NCBI RefSeq assembly: GCF_900116705.1
Contig: NZ_FPBP01000009.1
Coordinates: forward strand, 1-64,000
Direction: 5' to 3'
Length of the DNA: 64,000 nucleotides
Source of the DNA: Halomonas korlensis
Lineage (GTDB): Bacteria > Pseudomonadota > Gammaproteobacteria > Pseudomonadales > Halomonadaceae
This document shows, piece after piece, positions 1-8,477 of the stretch. The stretch's first letter is position 1, and each line of letters begins with the position of its first letter. The position numbers and the translations under genes were made by a program. Below the pieces are notes generated by a model. It saw only the letters and a list, made by a program, of their open reading frames with translations, was not told where the DNA came from and made no database searches.

Positions 1-91
1 CCCAGCGAGACCAGCTGGTGGATAGGCACGGTGTGGACGCGCCGCAAGGCGTTGAGCTAACGTGTACTAATGGCCCGTGAGGCTTGACCAT
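1..91 (+). rRNA. 23S ribosomal RNA, 3' end (partial)
   Basis: The first 91 bases match the conserved 3' terminus of bacterial 23S rRNA, including the GTACTAAT and CCGTGAGGCTTGACC blocks. The gene is cut by the window start. The exact 3' end is estimated from the usual position just after the GGCTTGACCA segment. A 5S gene follows, as in a standard rRNA operon. Confidence 0.93.
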
Positions 92-165
92 ATAACACCC
101 AAGGGGTCTGCGACCCGCGCGCCGGAACGCCCGGCGTATCACGCCAGCATGATTCACCGCTTTTC

Positions 166-282
166 GCCTGACGACCACAGCGTGCGGGAACCACCTGATC
201 CCTTGCCGAACTCAGCAGTGAAACCGCTCAGCGCCGATGGTAGTGTGGGGTCTCCCCATGCGAGAGTAGGTCATCGTCAGGC
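166..282 (+). rRNA. rrf: 5S ribosomal RNA
   Basis: A 117-nt sequence whose ends pair (GCCTGACGA with TCGTCAGGC) to form the helix I of 5S rRNA. It contains the conserved loop blocks CCCTTGCCGAACTCAG and GCGCCGATGGTAGTGTGGGG. It lies about 75 nt after the 23S end. The boundaries are set from the terminal helix and may be off by one or two bases. Confidence 0.95.
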
Positions 283-292
283 ACCCTATCCC

Positions 293-321
293 GACCCCCG
301 CGCCCACAAGGCGCGGGGGTC
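293..321 (+). terminator. Hairpin terminating the rRNA operon
   Basis: A 12-bp perfect GC-rich stem (293-304 with 310-321) with a 5-nt loop lies directly after 5S. There is no U tract, so it may need a factor or act together with the second hairpin downstream. Confidence 0.6.
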
Positions 322-365
322 TGCGTGTGCATGGAAGGAAATGGGCCGAGCAGTGCAATAATTGT

Positions 366-403
366 AAACACAAACGCCAGCCCTCAGGTTGGCGTTTGTG
401 TTT
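366..403. terminator. Long hairpin between rRNA operon and hisC
   Basis: A 14-bp perfect inverted repeat (366-379 with 390-403), extendable by three more pairs to a 4-nt loop. It sits between the converging rRNA operon and hisC and ends in a T-rich arm on either strand, which suits a bidirectional terminator. Confidence 0.7.
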
Positions 404-434
404 GAGACGAGAGTGTTTGTGTTGAACCGAGAAA

Positions 435-1490
435 TTAGCCGCACAGCAACTCAAGCGTCTCTACCAGGCTGTCCATCTCATCATCGGTGCCGATGGTGAT
501 GCGCAGGTAGTCTCGCAATACGTCTGTATTGAAATGGCGGACCAGGATGCCGCGCTCGCGCAGTCCTAAGAATAGCTGCGCCGCGTCGAATTGAGGATGG
601 TTGACGAGGATGAAATTGGCCTGGGACGGCAATACTTGAAAACCCAGTTTTTCGAGGCGAGTCCGAGTGCGCTCGCGTGTCGTGATTACCGCCTCGCGGC
701 AGGCCTCGAAGTGTTCGACGTCATCGAGGGAGGCAATGGCGACGGCACTGGCCAGGCTGTCGACGGGGTAGGAGTTGAAGGAATTCTTTACCCGTTCGAG
801 ACCTTCAATCAATTCCTGAGACCCCACCGCATACCCCAGCCGCAGGCCGGCGAGGCTGCGCGACTTGGAGAAAGTGCCGGTGACAAGCAGGTTAGGAAAA
901 CGAGCCATCAGCGGTACTGCACTCTCGCCGCCGAAATCGACGTAAGCCTCGTCGATCAGCACGACCGACTCCTTGGCCCGTTCCAGCAGCCCGGCGATGG
1001 CGTCACGCCCATGCCCGTGGCCGGTAGGGGCATTGGGGTTGGCGAAGATAATGCCGCCGGCATCGGCGCTGAAGGCATCGAGATCGACGCACCATTGCGA
1101 ATCGAGTGGGTGAGTGCGGCGCTCGACGCCGTAAAGCTTGCAGTAGACAGGATAGAAGCTGTAGGAAATGGCTGGCATTTCCAGCGGCCTGGCTTGACAG
1201 AAGAAGGTCTGAAAGGCGAGAGCCAACACTTCATCGGAGCCATTGCCGACGAACACGTGCTTTCGTTCGACCCCCAAATCTGCCGCCAGCGCATCGCGAA
1301 GGGCGCGAGACTCTGAGTCGGGATAAAGCCGAAGATGATCGACGGGATAATCCCGCAGGACAGTGCCAACGCCGGATGCCGGCGGATAAGGGTTCTCGTT
1401 GGTATTCAGCTTGATCAGGCGTTCGCGGGGCTGCTCACCAGGCACATAGGGCGTCAGCTCGCGAACCGCGGGGCTCCAGAACTTGCTCAT
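435..1490 (-). CDS. hisC: Histidinol-phosphate aminotransferase
   Basis: A 351-residue PLP-dependent aminotransferase of fold type I that converts imidazole-acetol phosphate plus glutamate to histidinol phosphate in histidine synthesis. Visible are the N-terminal LNTNENPYPP block, the cofactor-contacting NPNAPTG, the DEAYVDF Asp-x-x-Tyr segment, the Schiff-base lysine in FSKSRSLAGLRLGY, and an arginine-bearing C-terminus (YLRITIG). The length is normal for HisC. It is separated from the hisBHAF operon found about 7 kb away and stands alone between the rRNA operon and an AEC transporter, so it is probably transcribed independently. Paralogous HisC copies acting on phenylalanine precursors exist in this group, so the exact substrate is inferred. 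Confidence 0.9.
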   Translation of the reverse strand: MSKFWSPAVRELTPYVPGEQPRERLIKLNTNENPYPPASGVGTVLRDYPVDHLRLYPDSESRALRDALAADLGVERKHVFVGNGSDEVLALAFQTFFCQARPLEMPAISYSFYPVYCKLYGVERRTHPLDSQWCVDLDAFSADAGGIIFANPNAPTGHGHGRDAIAGLLERAKESVVLIDEAYVDFGGESAVPLMARFPNLLVTGTFSKSRSLAGLRLGYAVGSQELIEGLERVKNSFNSYPVDSLASAVAIASLDDVEHFEACREAVITTRERTRTRLEKLGFQVLPSQANFILVNHPQFDAAQLFLGLRERGILVRHFNTDVLRDYLRITIGTDDEMDSLVETLELLCG

Positions 1491-1612
1491 GGTTTCTCGC
1501 TAGATGGCACGGGGGTTATACAGCCATGGTGACCGGTGCGACGCGACCGCGCAAGCGACTGACGTGCTAGGATAACGGCCTTTTCCCGCATGCGAATTCA
1601 CTGGATCTGTTC

Positions 1613-2506
1613 ATGACCGCCCAAATTCTCGCGACCCTGCTGCCGGTGTTTCTTATCTCCGGCTGCGGGACGCTCTATGGCCGCTTTCGTACGCCCGACA
1701 TACGCGGACTGAACACACTCAACATGGAACTCTTCGTGCCCATGCTGGTGTTCGCCGTGCTTGCCGACGGACAAGCGCCGCTGGAAGAGTATGCCAAGCT
1801 GGCCCTGGGCGGCGTGGTGGTCGTGCTGGGCTCGGGCCTCGTGCTTTGGCCGGTCGTAACGTGGCTGAAGCTGACCCCCAAAACCTTCCTGCCACCGATG
1901 ATGTTCAACAATTCCGGCAATATGGGTATCCCGCTGTTGCTGCTCGCCTTTGGTGAGTCGGCGCTGCCTGCAGCCGTCGTGCTGTTCATTGTCGAGATGT
2001 TGCTGCACTTTTCGGTGGGGCTCTACATGCTCAGGCCCGGCACTTCTCTCTGGCGCTTGCTGCGCATGCCCATCGTGCTGGCAAGCATCGCTGGGCTTGC
2101 CGTCAACCTGAGTGGCCTTTCGCTCCCGGGCTGGTTGCTTGAGGCGTTGCACATGCTCGGCGGGGTCTGTATTCCCTTGCTGCTCTTCGCGCTGGGAGTG
2201 CGAATGCTGGACATCGACTTCGGCGACTGGAAGACCGGGTTGCTGGGCGCCTTGCTGTGCCCACTGTCGGGTCTGGTATTGGCGGCTCCGATGATCTGGC
2301 TGCTGGATCTGAGCGGCCTGCAGGCGGCTTCTCTCTGGGTCTTCGCGGCACTTCCTCCGGCGGTGCTCAATTACCTGGTGGCCGAACAATATCGTCAGGA
2401 GCCGCATACCGTGGCGTCGTTGGTATTGATTGGCAATCTTGGTAGTCTGATAGTGATGCCGGTGGTACTAGGGCTGGTATTCGTCTACGTTCATTCAGGC
2501 GTGTGA
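1613..2506 (+). CDS. AEC-family transporter
   Basis: A 297-residue, highly hydrophobic protein with about ten predicted membrane segments in two halves, typical of the auxin efflux carrier (AEC) superfamily of bacterial permeases. The segment TFLPPMMFNNSGNMGIPLLL contains the conserved NxGNxGxP-type crossover motif of the family. Bacterial members export or import small organic anions such as malate; the substrate cannot be read from the sequence. It is divergent from hisC with about 120 bases between them. Confidence 0.85.
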   Translation: MTAQILATLLPVFLISGCGTLYGRFRTPDIRGLNTLNMELFVPMLVFAVLADGQAPLEEYAKLALGGVVVVLGSGLVLWPVVTWLKLTPKTFLPPMMFNNSGNMGIPLLLLAFGESALPAAVVLFIVEMLLHFSVGLYMLRPGTSLWRLLRMPIVLASIAGLAVNLSGLSLPGWLLEALHMLGGVCIPLLLFALGVRMLDIDFGDWKTGLLGALLCPLSGLVLAAPMIWLLDLSGLQAASLWVFAALPPAVLNYLVAEQYRQEPHTVASLVLIGNLGSLIVMPVVLGLVFVYVHSGV

Positions 2507-2617
2507 TCGCATGGAACGCCCGGGAGCCGATGCTGTCCGCTGAAGGCGTGAGAGAGTATGCTATCAATCAGTCAGCCGTGGATTACGGTGTTAGGCCCAT
2601 TGTTTAGGAGGAGCTAC

Positions 2618-3067
2618 ATGCAAATCAGAACGTTGCTGGCCGGGTCGGCCTTTATCGCCCTGTTGGCCGGCTGTGCTGCTGGACCCGGTGAGCAGGCAGC
2701 GGCCCCTGAGATGGCCGAGCCGCAAGCGACTTATCAGGGCACCTTGCCGTGTCGCAACTGCGACGGTATCGACATTAATGTCGAAATGACCGGTGATGAG
2801 TCCTCTGCGCCGGAAGATCGGACGTTTACCCTGGATGCCACCTATCGTAACCACCCGCAAGACCCACCCGACGAGAATTACGCCGGCAACTGGGAAGTGC
2901 TGAGCGGGACGGCTGAAAACCCCGACGCGACCGTCTACGAGCTCACGCCCGATGGCGATGGCCAGATCTACTACTTCATGCGTATCGATACCGATACCCT
3001 GGAACTGATCGACCCTCAGCGTCGACGCTTCCAGAACAACGACATGCTCCAACTGCAGCGCCAGTAA
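2618..3067 (+). CDS. NlpE-like outer-membrane lipoprotein (copper resistance/envelope stress family)
   Basis: The start at 2618 is preceded by a strong AGGAGG and gives 149 residues beginning with a lipoprotein signal; the lipobox LLAGC ends at Cys19. The mature part contains YQGTLPCRNCDGI, the CxxC segment typical of the NlpE N-terminal domain (GTLPCADC-GI in enterics). Only this N-terminal beta-barrel-like domain is present; the C-terminal OB-fold domain of E. coli NlpE is absent. Family members sense envelope defects or bind copper. An in-frame upstream start at 2558 would bury the signal peptide and is less likely. Confidence 0.82.
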   Translation: MQIRTLLAGSAFIALLAGCAAGPGEQAAAPEMAEPQATYQGTLPCRNCDGIDINVEMTGDESSAPEDRTFTLDATYRNHPQDPPDENYAGNWEVLSGTAENPDATVYELTPDGDGQIYYFMRIDTDTLELIDPQRRRFQNNDMLQLQRQ

Positions 3068-3087
3068 CGGCTGTTCGTTGGCATGCA

Positions 3088-3109
3088 AGGGCGGCCCTCG
3101 GGCCGCCCT
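3088..3109 (+). terminator. Hairpin after the NlpE-like gene
   Basis: A 9-bp perfect GC-rich stem (3088-3096 with 3101-3109) with a 4-nt loop lies 20 bases after the stop codon. A short T-containing stretch follows, but there is no clean U run. Confidence 0.6.
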
Positions 3110-3162
3110 CGTCGTTTCTGGTGCTGTTAGAATAGGCGCCGTATCCGTAACGAGAGCAGCGT

Positions 3163-4539
3163 ATGGCCAAAGCGAAAAGCGCCTTCGTGTGTACCGAATG
3201 CGGCGCCGAATTCCGCAAGTGGCAAGGACAGTGCAACAGCTGTCAGCAATGGAACACCCTGAGCGAGGTGCGCCTGGCGGCCTCGCGCCCCGGTGGGGCC
3301 GCAACTGTCAGTGCCGGACGTGGCGGCTATGCCGGCGACCTGTCGCGAGAAGTGGTCGACCTAGGCAGTGTCGATCTCACCGAAGTGCCCCGGCTTTCCT
3401 CGACTTTCGATGAGTTCGATCGGGTGCTGGGCGGCGGGCTGGTCCCGGGGTCGGCGGTGTTGCTGGGAGGTAATCCCGGCGCCGGCAAGTCGACGCTGCT
3501 GCTGCAGACTGCCTGCAAGCTGGCCCAGGCGCGCCGCGTCGTCTATGTCACCGGCGAAGAATCGCTCTCCCAGGTGGCGATGCGGGCAAATCGTTTGCAG
3601 CTGCCAACGCACGGACTCAAGATGCTGGCCGAAACCAGTGTCGAAACCATTCTTGCCGTGGCCGAGCGTGAACGGCCGGACATCCTGGTGATTGACTCGA
3701 TCCAGACCATGCACCTGGAAGATATCGCCTCGGCCCCGGGGGGCGTGGCGCAGGTGCGGGAATCGGCAGCCGCCCTGACCCGCTTCGCCAAGCAGTCGAA
3801 CACCGTGCTGCTGCTGGTGGGGCACGTCACCAAGGACGGCACCCTGGCAGGCCCCAAGGTCCTCGAGCATATGATCGATGCCTCGCTGTTGCTCGAGGGC
3901 GGGGCCGATTCGCGTTTTCGCACCCTGCGCGGCCAGAAGAACCGCTTCGGGGCGGTCAACGAGCTGGGTGTCTTCGCCATGCTCGAGCAGGGCCTGCGCG
4001 AGGTAAAGAATCCTAGTGCCATCTTTCTCTCGCGCAACGAGGAGCAGAGTGCCGGCAGCCTGGTGATGGTGGTCTGGGAAGGCACGCGACCGATCCTTGT
4101 GGAGGTGCAGGCACTGCTCGACGATTCCGCACTGGGCAATCCGCGCCGCGTCGCCGTGGGGCTGGACCCCAACCGCCTGGCTATGCTGCTGGCGGTGCTT
4201 CATCGTCATGGTGGGCTCTTCACCGGGGATCAGGATGTCTTTCTCAACGTGGTCGGCGGGGTCAAGGTGCTGGAGACCAGCGCCGATCTCGCCGTGCTGC
4301 TGGCAGTGGTATCCAGCCTGCAGAACCGCGCGTTGCCGCGTGAACTGGTGGTGTTCGGCGAAGTCGGGCTTTCCGGCGAGATCCGCCCTGTACCCAGCGG
4401 TCAGGAGCGTATCGTCGAGGCTGCCAAACACGGTTTTACCAGGGCGATCGTGCCTCGCGCCAATGCGCCCAAACGCCCTCCCGCCGGCATGGATGTCATC
4501 GCTGTGGACAAGCTCGCCGATGCCCTGGAGGCCTTGTGA
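3163..4539 (+). CDS. radA: DNA repair protein RadA
   Basis: A 458-residue RecA-related ATPase that promotes branch migration of recombination intermediates. An N-terminal C4 zinc finger (CTECGAEF...CNSC) is followed by the Walker A GGNPGAGKST, the Walker B region DILVIDSIQT, the RadA-specific KNRFG motif (about residue 260) and a C-terminal Lon-like domain. The length and domain order are standard. It has its own intergenic region and is followed 64 bases later by selD. Confidence 0.96.
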   Translation: MAKAKSAFVCTECGAEFRKWQGQCNSCQQWNTLSEVRLAASRPGGAATVSAGRGGYAGDLSREVVDLGSVDLTEVPRLSSTFDEFDRVLGGGLVPGSAVLLGGNPGAGKSTLLLQTACKLAQARRVVYVTGEESLSQVAMRANRLQLPTHGLKMLAETSVETILAVAERERPDILVIDSIQTMHLEDIASAPGGVAQVRESAAALTRFAKQSNTVLLLVGHVTKDGTLAGPKVLEHMIDASLLLEGGADSRFRTLRGQKNRFGAVNELGVFAMLEQGLREVKNPSAIFLSRNEEQSAGSLVMVVWEGTRPILVEVQALLDDSALGNPRRVAVGLDPNRLAMLLAVLHRHGGLFTGDQDVFLNVVGGVKVLETSADLAVLLAVVSSLQNRALPRELVVFGEVGLSGEIRPVPSGQERIVEAAKHGFTRAIVPRANAPKRPPAGMDVIAVDKLADALEAL

Positions 4540-4603
4540 CTATCCCCGATTACCGCAAGGCATGTTGTAGACTGACAGAAATGCTGTTGCCAAGGAGAAC
4601 GAC

Positions 4604-5641
4604 ATGAGCGCCATACGTCTGACTCAGTACAGCCAGGGAGCCGGCTGCGGCTGCAAGATCGCGCCCGACGTGCTCGACGGCATCCTGGCCAAGGCCGGGC
4701 CGGGCGCTAACCATGCCCGCCTCGTCGTCGGCAATCAGGACCGCGAGGATGCCGCTGTCTACGACCTCGGCGATGGTCGTGGGATGGTCGCTACCACCGA
4801 TTTCTTCATGCCCATCGTCGATGATCCCTTCGATTTCGGCCGCATCGCCGCCACCAATGCCATCAGTGATGTCTACGCCATGGGCGGCAAGCCGCTGATG
4901 GCGCTGAGCATCCTGGGCTGGCCGCTGGAAAAGCTGGACGCCGATATTGCCGGCGATGTGGTGGCCGGTGCCCAGGCGGTGTGCCGTGAGCTGGGTGTGG
5001 CGCTTGCCGGCGGTCATTCGATCGAGTCGTCGGAGCCGATCTTTGGCTTGGCCGTCAATGGCCTGGTGGATCTGTCGCATCTCAAGCGCAACAAGGGGGC
5101 GCAGGTCGGCGACATGCTGTTCCTGACCAAGCCGCTGGGCATTGGGTTTTTGACCACGGCAGAGAAACAGGGGCTGATCCAGGCGGGCCATCAGGGCCTC
5201 GCCCGGGAGACGATGCTCGAGCCCAATGACATCGGTATCGAGCTCGCCCGGGTGAAAGGTGTGCATGCCATGACTGACGTCACTGGTTTCGGGCTGGCTG
5301 GACATCTCGCCGAAATCTGCAAGGCCAGTGGCGTGGCGGCGCATATCGATTTCCGGCGCCTGCCGCGTCTGGCTGAGGCCGAGGCCTATCGACGCCAGGG
5401 CGCCGTCCCCGGTGGTACCCGGCGCAATCGTGATGCGCTGGGGACGAGCCTGCCGCCAATGGATGAGGCGCACTGGCAGTGGCTATGCGATCCCCAGACC
5501 TCCGGCGGCCTGTTGCTCTCGGTACATCCTTCCTGGGAGGACGATGTCGAGCGTATCGGTCGCGAGCACGGTATCGATCTCGTGCCCTTCGGCGAAATCG
5601 TCAGACCCGACGGCCCGGCCCTGATCACGGTGCGCGGATGA
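4604..5641 (+). CDS. selD: Selenide, water dikinase
   Basis: A 345-residue ATP-dependent enzyme making selenophosphate from selenide, the selenium donor for selenocysteine and selenouridine. The catalytic loop GAGCGCK near residue 17 has cysteine, not selenocysteine. The downstream PurM-like fold is recognisable (DFFMPIVDDPFDFGRIAATN, MTDVTGFGLAGH, DPQTSGGLL). A Shine-Dalgarno AAGGAG precedes the ATG. Its stop overlaps the start of selU (ATGA), so the two form one unit. No selA/selB or selenocysteine tRNA is visible here, so use in tRNA modification is the best supported role. Confidence 0.96.
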   Translation: MSAIRLTQYSQGAGCGCKIAPDVLDGILAKAGPGANHARLVVGNQDREDAAVYDLGDGRGMVATTDFFMPIVDDPFDFGRIAATNAISDVYAMGGKPLMALSILGWPLEKLDADIAGDVVAGAQAVCRELGVALAGGHSIESSEPIFGLAVNGLVDLSHLKRNKGAQVGDMLFLTKPLGIGFLTTAEKQGLIQAGHQGLARETMLEPNDIGIELARVKGVHAMTDVTGFGLAGHLAEICKASGVAAHIDFRRLPRLAEAEAYRRQGAVPGGTRRNRDALGTSLPPMDEAHWQWLCDPQTSGGLLLSVHPSWEDDVERIGREHGIDLVPFGEIVRPDGPALITVRG

Positions 5642-6756
5642 GCCTGCCGCTGATCGAGCCTGACCTGGAGCTGCTGCGCGAGAATCGAGTACTGATTGAT
5701 GTTCGCGCTCCGGTTGAGTTTGGCCAGGGTGCCCTGCCGGGGGCGATCAACTTGCCGCTGATGGACGATGACGAGCGTCGCCGGGTCGGCATCGAGTACA
5801 AGCAGCAGGGCCAGGACGCCGCCATCGCACTCGGCAAGCGGCTGGTCAGTGGCGCCGTCAAGGAGCAGCGCGTCGCCGCCTGGATGAAGTTGCTCGACGC
5901 CCATCCCGACGCGGTCGTCTACTGCTTTCGGGGCGGGCTGCGCTCCCAGGTATCGCAGCAGTGGCTGGCGGAGGCGGGTATCACGCGCCCGCGGATCCGC
6001 GGCGGCTGGAAGGCCGTGCGTCAGGCGTTGTGTGAGCGCATCGATGCCGCCGCGGAGCAGCCATTATTGGTGGTGAGCGGGCTGACCGGTTGCGCCAAGA
6101 CGGCGTTAATCCTGCAGCTGGAAAATGGCCTGGACCTGGAGGGCTGCGCGCGGCACAAGGGCTCGGCCTTCGGGCGTCATCCGCTACCCGCCCCGTCGCA
6201 GATCGACTTCGAACACAGCGTCGGACGAGGCCTGCTGGACCTAGAGGGGCCTTTGGTAGTTGAGGACGAATCCCGCCACATTGGTGCGGCCAATATTCCG
6301 CTGCGCTTCTGGGAAGGGATGGTCAGAGCTCCGCGGATTCGCATCGAAATGCCGCTGGACTGGCGGCTCGAGCAGATCCGCAAGGATTACATCGACGATC
6401 TCTGGGACATCTATCGGGCCCAGTATGGCGACTGGCTGGGCTGGGCGCTGATGCGCAAGCAGCTCGCAACGGCACTGGGCCGGCTGCGAAAGCGCCTGGG
6501 CAGCGCGCGCCTGGCACGGCTTTCCCGCTTGCAGGCGCTGGCCTTTCGTGAGCACGAGCGCGGCAATCGACAGGCTCACGAGGCCTGGCTCGCGCCGCTA
6601 TTAACCGAATACTACGATCCTCTCTATCGCCATCAGCTGGAAAAGCACACCGAGCGCCGCTTTCTGCATGTGGGCGACTGGGAGAGCTGTCTCGAGGCGG
6701 TGCGCCACTGGTCGCACGAGGCGAGACGCATCCCTGCAGTGGCGCTGCCGGCCTGA
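5638..6756 (+). CDS. selU: tRNA 2-selenouridine synthase (MnmH)
   Basis: A 372-residue enzyme replacing sulfur with selenium in 2-thiouridine at tRNA wobble positions, using selenophosphate from the overlapping selD. The N-terminal rhodanese domain has the active-site cysteine in VYCFRGGLRSQ. The P-loop domain reads GLTGCAKTA, a variant Walker A with Ala for the usual Gly before Lys, and contains the family block KGSAFG. The chosen ATG overlaps the selD stop; longer upstream starts would run through selD. Confidence 0.93.
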   Translation: MSLPLIEPDLELLRENRVLIDVRAPVEFGQGALPGAINLPLMDDDERRRVGIEYKQQGQDAAIALGKRLVSGAVKEQRVAAWMKLLDAHPDAVVYCFRGGLRSQVSQQWLAEAGITRPRIRGGWKAVRQALCERIDAAAEQPLLVVSGLTGCAKTALILQLENGLDLEGCARHKGSAFGRHPLPAPSQIDFEHSVGRGLLDLEGPLVVEDESRHIGAANIPLRFWEGMVRAPRIRIEMPLDWRLEQIRKDYIDDLWDIYRAQYGDWLGWALMRKQLATALGRLRKRLGSARLARLSRLQALAFREHERGNRQAHEAWLAPLLTEYYDPLYRHQLEKHTERRFLHVGDWESCLEAVRHWSHEARRIPAVALPA

Positions 6757-6773
6757 ATATGACTGCGACGCGC

Positions 6774-7469
6774 TCAGGACGCGGTGCTGCGCAGCCACTG
6801 ACTCAGTACTCGATCAAGCAGCGGGGCGAGGCGGTCGAAGCGCTTCGGATCGTCGAGCATCGCCGCGCTGTCCTGGGCATGGGGGCTGGTGTCGCTGCCG
6901 AGGGGCGCCGGCTGGTGGTCGAGCAGCGCAGTGACACTCGCGGCGGTCGCTTCCAGGTGGCACAGCAGGGCGACTACCCGGCCGTCGTCCCAGGTGAAGC
7001 CCTGCAATGGGCTCGCCTCGCTGCGGCCCAGCGCCAGCGCATAGTCGGGGAGCGCGAAGACGTCGCGGTGCCACATGAAGGCCTCGAAGGTGTCGGGCAG
7101 GTCGACGGGGCTCAACGGGGCGAGGTCCACCCGGTGCCAGCCGGTCTCGGCCATGGTGCCGCGGGCCACCACCGCTCCCAGCGCCTCGGCGATCAGCCGG
7201 GCGCCGAAACCGATGCCGAGTAGGGGTTTGCTGCTGTCCAGCGCGCGTTCGATGAGCTTGCGCTCTTGACGCAGCCAGGAGAGGGCGGCAGCGTCATCGA
7301 TCGCGAGCGGTCCGTCGAGCACGACCAGGGCGTCACAATCGGCCAGGCGCGGCGTCAGTTCGCCCGCATGCAGATAGAACACCGTGTGGCTGTGGCCCAT
7401 GCTGGTCAACCAGTCGGCGAGCCGGGCCGGTCCTTGATGAGGGCAATGCTGGAGCAGATGAAGATGCAT
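6774..7469 (-). CDS. Type 1 glutamine amidotransferase-like protein lacking the nucleophile Cys
   Basis: 231 residues with the fold signature of class I GATases (GMP-synthase-like, YfeJ type). The nucleophile elbow reads KPLLGIGFGARLI, so the position of the catalytic Cys (normally GICLGAQ) is Gly87. The distal His-x-Glu pair is kept in LLCHLEAT. Either the protein is catalytically dead and works as a binding or regulatory protein, or its chemistry has changed. It is divergent from the MGMT-family gene, with only 59 bases between the two starts. Confidence 0.75.
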   Translation of the reverse strand: MHLHLLQHCPHQGPARLADWLTSMGHSHTVFYLHAGELTPRLADCDALVVLDGPLAIDDAAALSWLRQERKLIERALDSSKPLLGIGFGARLIAEALGAVVARGTMAETGWHRVDLAPLSPVDLPDTFEAFMWHRDVFALPDYALALGRSEASPLQGFTWDDGRVVALLCHLEATAASVTALLDHQPAPLGSDTSPHAQDSAAMLDDPKRFDRLAPLLDRVLSQWLRSTAS

Positions 7470-7528
7470 CGGTGACCTCGCCGTTGATGAGATGGCAGGA
7501 ACGACATGACAAGGGAGCGCAAGGGTAC

Positions 7529-7822
7529 ATGAAGCCGGCGCTGCGAGAACAGATATTGACCATCCTGGCCGAGATTCCCGCCGGGCGCGTCACCACCTAC
7601 GGACGCATTGCCGCGATGACCGAGGGCGGCACGCCGCGGCTGGTGGCGCGAGCGCTGCGCGACCTGCCGGCAGGCCACGACCTGCCCTGGTTTCGGGTGA
7701 TCACCGCCTCGCGTCGGCTTGCCGACCATGGCGGTGCCGACGAGCAGCGCCAGCGACTGGTCGCGGAAGGCGTGATCTTCGACGCGCTGGGTCGCGTGCC
7801 GGCCGAGCACCTATGGCCTTGA
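7529..7822 (+). CDS. Alkyltransferase-like (ATL) MGMT-family DNA-binding protein
   Basis: 97 residues matching the C-terminal DNA-binding domain of O6-methylguanine-DNA methyltransferases (ILAEIPAGRVTTYGRIA). The active-site PCHRV is PWFRV here (residues 53-57), so the acceptor cysteine is tryptophan, as in ATL proteins that flag O6-alkylguanine for nucleotide-excision repair rather than repairing it. The ATG at 7529 has an AAGGG just upstream; a GTG at 7472 would add 19 unconserved residues. Confidence 0.85.
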   Translation: MKPALREQILTILAEIPAGRVTTYGRIAAMTEGGTPRLVARALRDLPAGHDLPWFRVITASRRLADHGGADEQRQRLVAEGVIFDALGRVPAEHLWP

Positions 7823-7864
7823 GGGCCATCACCCATTTCGATATTCCAGGCGGGGAAGCGTCTC

Positions 7865-8455
7865 ATGATTGAGGATCGTCGTGACTTTTTTCAACGGCTG
7901 CGCCAGCTTGACAGCCGCCGCCAGCAGGCATTCATGGCCGCACTCTGCGAGCGGCTGCAGCCAAACTACATGCTCTTTGCCGAGAACAGCGGCGATGGTA
8001 ATCCCACCGGGCTGAGGGCGATCCTCGATCTGGTCTGGGAGCGTCTGGCCGTCAAGGAGGCCCATATCGACTTCGATCGTCAGGCCGATAAGCTGGCCGA
8101 GCTGGAGCCCGCCGCGGGCGACGACAGTTTCGGTGCCCGCCGAGCGCTGGACGCCGTCGTGGCCCTCTCCGCGCTGCTCGATACCTTGCGTGGTGATGCG
8201 CCCGACGCCGTGTTCGAGGTCAGCCGTGTCTCCAGGGGCGGGGTGCGCGCCTTCATCGAGCTGACCGAAGGCGAGGACGATGCCGAGCGACTCGGTGAAC
8301 TGGTGCGCCGACATCCGCTGATGGCGGACGAGCTTGATTTCCAGGAGGCCGTGCTGGAAGCGGTGGAGGGGCCTTTCGATCGCGAGTCGCTCAAGGCGCT
8401 GCGCCGCCTGGGGCGCAACGAGGGCGTCAGCAACCTCGGGCTCTCGGCCGACTGA
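7865..8455 (+). CDS. YjaG/DUF416 family protein
   Basis: 196 residues, the same length as E. coli YjaG, with the family pattern of an acidic, helical protein (FAENSGDGNPTGLRAILDLVW, LMADELDFQEAVLE). The biochemical function is unknown. The last 18 bases including the stop are repeated in tandem immediately downstream, just before the converging hisF. Confidence 0.85.
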   Translation: MIEDRRDFFQRLRQLDSRRQQAFMAALCERLQPNYMLFAENSGDGNPTGLRAILDLVWERLAVKEAHIDFDRQADKLAELEPAAGDDSFGARRALDAVVALSALLDTLRGDAPDAVFEVSRVSRGGVRAFIELTEGEDDAERLGELVRRHPLMADELDFQEAVLEAVEGPFDRESLKALRRLGRNEGVSNLGLSAD

Positions 8456-8475
8456 GGGCTCTCTCGGCCGACTGA
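8438..8475. repeat. Short tandem duplication at the yjaG 3' end
   Basis: The segment GGGCTCTCGGCCGACTGA (8438-8455) recurs at 8456-8475 with a two-base CT insertion. It carries the yjaG stop codon and fills the gap to the hisF stop. It looks like a recent slippage duplication. Confidence 0.85.
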
Positions 8476-8477
8476 CC

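Noticed and set aside
1598..2407. 269-codon minus-strand frame opposite the AEC transporter
   Set aside because: Gln/His-rich composition typical of the antisense of a hydrophobic protein; no start signals.
3361..4431. 356-codon minus-strand frame opposite radA
   Set aside because: A shadow frame; radA on plus has full motifs and normal length.
5479..5637. Upstream extension of selU to 5479
   Set aside because: It would lie wholly within selD; the ATG overlapping the selD stop matches family length.
8438..8475. Tandem repeat as a possible terminator or CRISPR-like unit
   Set aside because: Only two copies, direct not inverted, and one includes the yjaG stop; simple duplication explains it.
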